Translations under genes and position numbers: made by a program
The notes under the pieces: model-generated
The model's input: the letters and a program-made list of their open reading frames with translations, nothing else
What the model was told of the DNA's origin: nothing
Database searches by the model: none
In this document: piece after piece, positions 56,646 to 64,000 of the stretch
How positions within the stretch are numbered: the stretch's first letter is position 1
Layout: each line of letters opens with the position of its first letter
NCBI GenBank assembly: GCA_902728285.1
Contig: CACVBU010001171.1
Span: 186,001-250,000 of the forward strand
DNA: 64,000 bases
Source: Clytia hemisphaerica
Taxonomy: Eukaryota > Cnidaria > Hydrozoa > Leptothecata > Clytiidae
Reading direction: 5' to 3'

Positions 56646-56981
56646 ATGCCGTGGTACTCATTAGGTTCGGCCTCGCGTGAGCATCGCTCTCCCAGTGTCG
56701 TTCGAATGTCATGGTATACACCATGGCTTGGCAGTTCGCGTCTGTCAAGTCGCAGTGTCTGTCAACGCCGTGATTCCTACTCATTCGTGGGTAGAACCCA
56801 TCCCGAATGCATTCGAAGGGCTTATATCTATCTAGATGTCGAGCCTGTCAGGGTTAGAATGAACGACCATTTTAGAAAGAATCGCTTCATGCACCACTTA
56901 GGTCAGAGAGCTGGTGAGAGAGAGAGAGAGCCACACAAGTATAAACTTTTCATGTCAACCCTTTTTTACTGTTTACCTTAG
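56646..56981 (+). CDS. Unassigned ORF or exon between KIF5 and integrin
   Basis: A 111-codon frame from ATG 56646-56648 to TAG 56979-56981, in a patch clearly GC-richer than the surroundings (about 56600-56920). The product is Arg/Ser-rich with segments such as SSRSVCQRRDSYSFVGR and RRAYIYLDVEPVRVRMNDHF, and a GERERE run from a short GA microsatellite at 56912-56930. The frame is also open upstream of the ATG, with an acceptor-like attagacag at 56627-56635, so it might be the last exon of a gene whose other exons I cannot find. The antisense frame 56500-56784 is also open. Family not recognised. Confidence 0.35.
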   Translation: MPWYSLGSASREHRSPSVVRMSWYTPWLGSSRLSSRSVCQRRDSYSFVGRTHPECIRRAYIYLDVEPVRVRMNDHFRKNRFMHHLGQRAGEREREPHKYKLFMSTLFYCLP

Positions 56982-57935
56982 CCAAAAGCAGCTGTATCAT
57001 ATTGCAGAAGTATGTTCCGCCTTTTAAAAAGTAAAAACCAATTTTCCGTAATCTTTGTTCTGACTTCAGAAACCTAAACAACACAGTCATGTCATTAAAT
57101 ATCGTGTCATGCTTATAATACTTTTGCATTTGGTTTGGTAATAGATTTGAAAATGATAATAAGAACATATACAGCGGTTGTTGTAAGCATCCAATCATTA
57201 TGGAGTTTTTTACACTGCTAAAATTTTGATTTTTCGTCAGATGTATAGTTGATATTTCCGTTTTTGTTTTTAATGCTCATAGATAAATTTATACTTTTCG
57301 AAAATCTTGAACGGATAAATATGATAAAGTTCTAAGACTATTGAAATGGACAGTTCTTACAAAATACCATACTTTTGAATAAAAATGCACTTGAATTTCT
57401 CTTTTTATGTTAGAGAAAGCGTCATTGATGAAAGTTTGAGGGTTATTACCAAATGATTGCTGCTGATGCAAAGGATATGAATGATAAGTTTGTGATTAAA
57501 ATGTGCACAAGCATGGAAATCACATGAAAATTCATTTTTTGAAAACATGAATTTTGATGCTGTTTGTTTGTCTATGCGTTTCATAGAAGATGTTTGAATT
57601 TTGTTTTGTTGACCATATTGTGTATTAGTGCACATTAGAGGTTTAACTTATCTTGTTTGGAATCGTAAAACTGAGATTTGATGCAATGTTATCCAGGGGG
57701 AGTCACTCATATAAGATGTTACTGTATATGAAAAAAGGAACATGCTGCTGGCCAGGAACATTAAAATTAATTGAACAGGGTCGCACAATCATTAAATTCT
57801 TAAAATATATATAATAGTATAATTTCTTCAGGGTGGGTTTTGATAAAATGTGTTAGATTTTATGATTTTGTATGACAGGGTCAAACGTCTTAATATTTTA
57901 CGAGTTGTTCAAACTTCAGAAAAACGTCTCCTGTC

Positions 57936-58175
57936 CATAGATTTATAAAGCCCGAAGGGCTAGATGGCATACTTTTGCAGAAAGTGTGCCGTGGTTAGGT
58001 AAGAAACCCTAACTAAGTCACGTGACATCACAATAGAATTTCAGCGCTTGACCAATCAGAAGCTTCGCGGGGTTTTTGAAAACAATAGCAACAAAATTTT
58101 TTCTGATATTCACTTTTTTTTGCCTGTGATGGCTTAAAGCACGACATCTAGCCCTTTGGGTTTTATAAATCTATG
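57936..58175. mobile_element. hAT-like MITE upstream of the integrin gene
   Basis: Ends CATAGATTTATAAA and TTTATAAATCTATG are perfect inverted copies. The perfect 8-bp duplication CTCCTGTC lies at 57928-57935 and 58176-58183, typical of hAT insertions. 240 bp, no ORF. It ends 261 bases before the integrin ATG. Confidence 0.9.
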
Positions 58176-58436
58176 CTCCTGTCCCAGACTTATTATTATC
58201 TCGAAATCATGTGGAATGTAAGATGAAAATAAGCATTTGCTATTGTATTTTCACAACTTTTTGGATTTCTTTCTCCTCCTTATTCGATTTAACTCTTGCA
58301 ACGCCATTAACAGACACTTTAGAATTTATCAATTTCAACGAATTTAACGATTTCCAAGTAATACTAATAACTTCTCAATAAGTCAATTACGACCTTCCAT
58401 TTCAACAGATCAAAATAACAACACTATTACACAAAA

Positions 58437-61400
58437 ATGAGGGAAACAACATTCACTTTGCTGTTGGCTTTATGGAATGTAGTGTACAGCTTTAATATCG
58501 ATTTGGACAATTCGAAAGTATATGAATTCAAACTACAAACGAATGAATCATTATTTGGATATTCTGTAGCTCTGAGGAACACCCAAGGAAAAGAGTAAGC
58601 ATATGATGTGTTCCAAGATTTCTTACCAAAAAATAGTTTTTAATCATATGGACACCCCCGTCTCACAGCCCCGGTGAAACTTATTCCTCAGTGGGGATAG
58701 AAATTCCTCTTGGAATCCCAATAAGGATAGAAATTCTATTGTTCCTCAAAGTTAAAAAATTTAGTGGGGATGGTTTTGGAGTGCAATTTTTTAAACATTG
58801 AATTTCGAGTGGGGATGAAATCAAAGTCAATTTCCCAGTGGGGCTGAAATTCCAGGGTATTTTTCCACCGGGGACAAAACATTTTCCGAATTTTCCAGTG
58901 GGGCTGGGGTATGTGACACAGGGGTGTATATGGCTTTATTTGCTACAAACACTTTAGACCTGGACTTATCAATTAAAAGGGGTTAAATCTTTCGATATAT
59001 CCAAAATGTATTTTGTGTCGATTTCCAAGTATAAAATGATATTAAACCTATTTGTAATTTTCTCTTTTTAATTTCCTGTTCTAGATTAATGGTAGGTGCC
59101 CCCTTGGAAACACAAAACGCACAAAGATCAGGATCAGTTTATTCGTGTGGTTTAAACACAAAACAATGCCAAATGCTTAAAGATTATAAAGATTCTACTC
59201 GTAAGCATATTTACAACGTTTAGTGGTTTTCCAATTAATGTCAAAATGGTACTTACGCCTATTTTTTTAGTATTGATAGGGAAATTTCCAAATTTGACTC
59301 TTCGAGTCTTTAACTCGTTTGAAATTCAACTCTTTTTCAATAATATGAAACCGTACTGTATACCTTATCGGCCAAAACTTAGTCGGCCTTAATTTTAGTC
59401 GGCCTTAATTATTGGTCGGCCCTAGTTTTAGTCACCTCGTCAAAATTTAGTCACTAAGGGCCGACTAATAATTAAGACCGACTGAAAATTTGGGCCATTT
59501 CTAAATTTACAAGCAGATGGAAAATAGGAGAAAGCTTAAAATACTGGAAAATAAGGAAAGCTTAATTATAAACTTTTAATTTGGCCCAAATTTTTTGTCG
59601 GCCTTAATTTTAATCTGCCCAAATTTTTAGTCGGCCCTAATTTTAGTCACCAAGCCAAAATTTGGTCACTTAGGGCCGACTAAGTTTTGGCCGATAAGGT
59701 ATTTTGGCATCACTGGGGTCGTAGCAATTTTTTTTTTCTCACTTTCAGCTTCTAATCAAGACCAGCGTAAACACAACATGATGGGCGTCACCCTCGCCGC
59801 CTCTGGTGACACTATAATGGCGGGAGCCCCAAGATGGTGGATTAAACGTAGTCCAGCAATTTATTATCGTGGAAGAGTAGCTGTTTTGAAAAGTGATGAC
59901 ACTGTCGATTATGAAACCGTCCCGTGTGAAGACGGTTAGTAGAGAGATCTCCAAACAGGTTATTTAACAGGAAAGAGGGTAAAAAAAGAACACACAGTAT
60001 GGCAAAATTTAGACACACACTTCATCATCGGTGGAAATTTGCACAGACGCCCTTTAAAAAAACTTTACGCATTAACCACGGGGCCGTTTTTCGAATCTGA
60101 GGGCCTTGACTGGCCTCTAAAAAATTAGCCTTGCTCTAAAATTCAAAAGAACTAGACCATCAATTAATGTGGCGTTCGTTTTTTCATTCATTGTACTGTC
60201 CTGAATCAATTTGTCTGAGGTCAAATCGGTCAATTTATTTTATTGCTGTCTTTTTACTTTTTGATCATTTTATTGCATAATGAGGAAATCCACAAACAAC
60301 AGAAATCAAAATCACAAATACTTGTCAAAAACTAACTAAAAGGTCTCTTCATCGTTTAGGATTACATACAAGACAAGACCACCTCTATGAATTACATAGT
60401 TCAATGAGACCACGCGTGTACTCTAACTCTGCAGACACCCTTCATGACTTTTTCTAAATGCCTCAAAAGTCTTCTAGTTCGGGTCTATCTAAAACTATTG
60501 ATGGGTTAGCTTGTCTATAGAACATATCGCCATTTTTAAATTTTGTTATAAAAGTTATAACTGCATCAGACTCATGGTTTATGTAGTTTCTAGGTTTTAT
60601 TACAGTTCTTTTAATCATTTCTTTTCTAGAGGCCTTCATCCTAAATTTGCTATAAATGCACTGTAACACTCGATGAATCAAGGATCTTTTAATATTTTGT
60701 TTTCTAGAGGGGTATAGTAATTATGCATTCGGATATTGTGAAGCCGGGATGAGTTCAAGCAGTATGACGTATAATAACTTGCCTTTATTCGTTGTTGGCG
60801 CACCTGGCTCTGTTAACTTCAAAGGTATATTACATTTTTGATTCCTTAGTTTACTCTGATAGTGCTTGCTTACTTATTGTAATGGGCTGTTTCATTAAAA
60901 AGCCATACAAGGGGGTGGACGAACCTTTTCAAGTCAAAATAATATTATTGAAAATGTGTGGATTACCCCCTGGAAAATCAAAAAGTCTCTCTGAGGAAAT
61001 TTCTCTAGTTAATATTTTTTGTACCTCCTTTAATTAAATTCATATAAGCTTAGATACCAAAATTTTTATTTTCGTTTCAGGTGCATTGTTCACAGTATAC
61101 AGGAGGGGTAGTATTCGAGTTTCTCGTACTAAAGAAGATCGCTTGGAAGCCAACTCATATATGGGTAAGTTATGTTTGAGAGTATAATTGTCTCATAAAT
61201 GCTTCACATGTTTTTTTCATAAGCAAGTGTCTGCCCCTTGGTCAGGCTCGTGTATGCGTATGCTTTCAAAGCATATAGGCAGAGTCTATGCTTATTATAT
61301 ATGTTTACGAATTACGATGCTTATAATTCACCCCGAGCCAATGTTTTGTAAAATCTTTGTAAACATTTCATCGAAAAAGCGTTCAGATTTGGGGAGCAGT

Positions 61401-64000
61401 GGAAATTGTTGAAGGTTTTTTTTTATTTGACCACTTCTAAATCTTTTTGAACAGAAAAAAATTGACTTGAAAAATATTTCAGGATAGCATATGCTATTTG
61501 ATATTTAATATATTATATTATATGCTTACGTTATGCTTAGGAAATATGCAAATCTGAGCCTTCATATGTTTATAAGCGTTATGCTTATAAAAATCATGTA
61601 TTGGTACAGTTATCCAGTGGTTTGGAAGGACTCGACGCTTTCTTTAACAGGGTTCTTATACAGTACCTGATTACTCTGTACCAGAGTGTATCTCGCGTTT
61701 ATCGCTTCGTAGTACACTCTGTGCGCATTGTCTGTTTGATAAAAAAATTCCCGTACGGAGACCTCTGCGATGAAGTATGATTTATAAATATCAACACTTC
61801 TCTCGTCGTCTCCCCTCTCTCATCAACACTCCATCGCAGCAGTCGGTTTGAAAAATCTCAAATGAAAAAAGACAATGACAACAGACCCTCTACGGCAATG
61901 AATTTTAAAATTAGCCGTAGATACTGGGTCTGTGTACAGAGCAGTACCTGATCGCCTAAGTTACTTACGAGCTAAACAGAACACGCAAAGAAACAGTGTT
62001 TGCCGATAAGGGAATTACTTGTTTGTGTTGCTGTTGGCTTTGCAATCAAGATCACGCGTGATCGATCTATCAGTATTTACCAATCCTCACTTCAACTTGT
62101 AGTGAATTTGCCTTACAAAGGTTTTGTTTTTGAATAAGAGTGATATCATTTGCCATCGATGCGTTTGCTTACTCATCAATTTTAATTTACAAACTTTTTG
62201 ATATTGAATTGACACGGATGTGGAAAGAAAAACAGTTTTTTACTTATATCAGCACAATATAACAATTGGCAGAGACTGTTCTGATATGAAACGGGAACAC
62301 TTATGTAAAAATAAAACCTTTAATCAATGACCATAGTTAGTAACAGCGAGCTGAACTTTTAGTCAAGTATAAAACCAAATGTAAGCAGTAATAGCATAAA
62401 ACATCTGTTGTTTGAAACATTTTGCTGTTTTAATAGGATCACATCCACGCCTAAAGTCTTCCAACTTTGTCATTTCTATTTATCATATCTATTTCACAGG
62501 CTATGCTGTGACGACTGGAAAGTTTACAGACCCTTCTCAATCAGGATATGTCACAGGTATGGCTATTTTGTACCACGGACCCTCTTTCACCTTAAACTTA
62601 GAAAGAGGGCAGTGGCGAAATTCTCACAAAAAATCTTACTTGTTAATTGGGCCATTCCATTTTATATCCGTACAGGGGGGGGGGTGGTGGACGAACATTT
62701 CCAGGGGGTAATCTCTTTTTGCCTTGAAATGGTTTGTCCGCCCCCCTGTATGGAAATTTAATGAACAGCCAATTGGAAGGGTTTAGAAAAGACAAAACTT
62801 CTACGCCGAAAATATTCCCTTAAATTTTCTACAAATTTTTCTTGCGATTTATCAAATCTTGTAATGGTCATTGATTCCTAGACATTGCTGGTGGAGCACC
62901 AAGAGGTTCAGTGATGGCTGGTAAAGTCATCATTTACAATGTGAAAAATTCTTACCGGATAACTGAAGAAATGGTTATTCAAAGTCCTGATGATCAGGTA
63001 AGACCTTGATCACTCATTATGGTAAACACTCGATCACCGGGAACCCTAGTTAGCGGCCGTGACATTTTTCATCGAATTTGAAAAAAGCAGACAAGTTATA
63101 AAGTAAATTGTGATGATAATTCTATGATTCAATCATATCTGCGAATGGAATATATTTTGATTAAACTGAGAATTCTAATCTAATTTAATCATTCTAAGCC
63201 CGAGAAAGATGATGAGTTTTGAGGATTTTGATTAAAATTTGTCCGTGTACTTTTGGACACACTATACTTTAAGTTGAGCTTCCTTTTAACTAGACGTTTT
63301 TTTATAAGAACAGACTATATAAGAACATAAGGCTTCGCTGGCCAAAATGTGAAGAACAAGTTAAGAACATTTTAAGGCCTTGTGAACTCAAAAATACCCT
63401 ATTTCTTAGGAAAATAATCAAAAATATTCAAAAAATGGTCAAAATAAGAACATGTTAAGAATATTTTTAGGCTTAAAACTCAAAAAGTCAAGAACATCCG
63501 AAGGCTCTTATTTAAAAAAACGTATATTATTTCTTTAGGTGGGCACATACTTTGGAGCGGCAGTTTATGCGGTGGATTTGGACAACGATGGAAAGGATGA
63601 TTTGGTTGTTGGAGCTCCACAATTCGCAAAAATTATGGACGAAGGACGTGTTTATGTTTATTTGAACCGGAAGGGACCTCGCTTTGTAAGCATAATTTAA
63701 ATCAAAGTCTGTCTCAATATAATCTACAACGGAGACAAAAAACTTTTGATAATATTCGAATTAAATAGCGGTCTTGTGCTCGTTAAAAAGATATTCCGGA
63801 GTGGAACATTATCAAAAAAGAAAAAAAACTTAACAAAGATCTGAAAATTGGAGATTAGATTATTCCAACTACAGCAAACAGAGATAAGTATTCAACTTAT
63901 GCAGAATGTCGAATAAATAGAAAGAGGCGTTGAACCAGAGTATAAATGTAAAAATTCCTGAAGAAATCCTACACCAAATAATTTTTTTTATCAGACTGGA
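58437..64000 (+). CDS. Integrin alpha subunit, first eight exons (gene continues)
   Basis: Exons: 58437-58594, 59085-59200, 59749-59934, 60708-60824, 61081-61164, 62500-62556, 62882-62997 and 63539-63685; GT-AG borders and phases join without a break to 327 residues. The next exon probably starts at 63995 after ttttatcag. Residues 1-18 are a signal peptide (start ATG 58437). The rest is the N-terminal beta-propeller: FGYSVALR and LMVGAP (repeat 1), MGVTLAASGDTIMAGAP (2), LFVVGAPGSVNFKGALFTVY (3), YAVTTGKF and DIAGGAPRGSVMAGKVIIY (4), and YFGAAVYAVDLDNDGKDDLV plus VGAP (5). DLDNDGKDD in exon 8 is a DxDxDGxxD calcium-binding loop. No I-domain is inserted between repeats 2 and 3. Integrin alpha pairs with a beta subunit at the cell surface to bind extracellular matrix. 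The stalk, membrane segment and cytoplasmic tail lie outside the window, so the subtype cannot be named. Confidence 0.94.
58651..58926. mobile_element. TIR element in integrin intron 1
   Basis: The left end gacacccccgtctcacagcc faces ggctggggtatgtgacacag followed by gggtgt on the right. The interior repeats cagtggggatagaaattcc-type motifs. A possible ATATG duplication flanks it. Confidence 0.68.
59361..59701. mobile_element. MITE, TACCTTATCGG family
   Basis: Ends taccttatcggccaaaactt and aagttttggccgataaggta are perfect inverted copies with TA borders. The interior repeats gtcggccttaattttagtc and its inverse. In integrin intron 2, 47 bases before exon 3. Confidence 0.85.
60880..61030. repeat. 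Repeat with gggctgtttcattaaa and ccccctggaaa motifs
   Basis: A diverged copy of a G-rich repeat also at 62640-62770 (gtacagggggggggg, ccagggggtaatctcttttt, gaacagccaattgg). In integrin intron 4 there and intron 6 below. Borders unclear. Confidence 0.5.
61480..61600. mobile_element. MITE fragment, ATAAGCATAAC family
   Basis: aaatctgagccttcatatgt, tttataagcgttatgcttat and aaaaatcatgta are the inverted form of motifs at 2494 and 19196. Integrin intron 5. Left border uncertain. Confidence 0.6.
62640..62770. repeat. G-rich repeat copy with (G)10 run
   Basis: Inverted subterminal parts (tccgtacaggggggggggtg … cccccctgtatggaaattta) suggest a small foldback element in integrin intron 6. Similar to 60880-61030. 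Confidence 0.55.
63291..63526. mobile_element. MITE, TACACG family, copy 7, beside integrin exon 8
   Basis: Starts TAGACGTTTTTTTATAAGAA and ends …AAAAAAACGTATA. Internal atataagaacataaggcttc matches copies 5-6. Only 12 bases (63527-63538, the tail of the acceptor) separate it from exon 8. Confidence 0.82.

Overview
The window is nuclear DNA from an invertebrate animal. Coding exons are short and split by GT-AG introns. The genes are metazoan: a kinesin-1 heavy chain, an integrin alpha subunit and an ATF7IP-type chromatin protein. The DNA is AT-rich, and the spaces between exons are crowded with short non-autonomous transposons. The phylum cannot be fixed from the sequence alone.

Layout, left to right. 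(1) 139-1498 (+): the last two exons of an ATF7IP/MCAF-like gene, ending in a fibronectin type III domain, with a one-base frame break near 1294-1330. (2) 1.5-15.0 kb: a gene-poor, transposon-dense stretch. It holds two inverted copies of one element with perfect 7-bp target duplications, one of which is part of a three-level nest, plus several copies of a TACACG-ended MITE family. (3) 15002-15643 (+): an intronless gene for a small multi-pass membrane protein of the ICMT/PEMT-like (DUF1295-type) fold. (4) 17979-51247 (-): a complete kinesin-1 heavy chain (KIF5) gene. I reconstructed 28 coding exons that join in frame (3381 nt, 1126 residues), from the P-loop and switch motifs through the coiled-coil stalk to the IAK autoinhibitory motif and a serine-rich tail. 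(5) 30157-32334 (-): an intronless 725-codon ORF of unknown family inside KIF5 intron 17, on the same strand. (6) 51.2-58.4 kb: the spacer between the divergent KIF5 and integrin genes, with a tRNA-derived SINE, MITEs and one unassigned ORF. (7) 58437-64000 (+): the first eight exons of an integrin alpha subunit, with signal peptide, FG-GAP repeats and one calcium-binding loop; the gene runs off the window.

The genes do not form a pathway and look like ordinary neighbours. The most notable features are the same-strand gene nested in KIF5, two transposons that each stop about 12 bp from a splice site, a 572-bp (TCAG)n array in a KIF5 intron, and a set of nested insertions that can be dated relative to each other because empty-site copies lie in the same window. 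I found no convincing evidence of a new enzymatic or defence system. Splice sites were read by eye from GT-AG signals, reading-frame continuity and family similarity remembered from training; no alignment was run.
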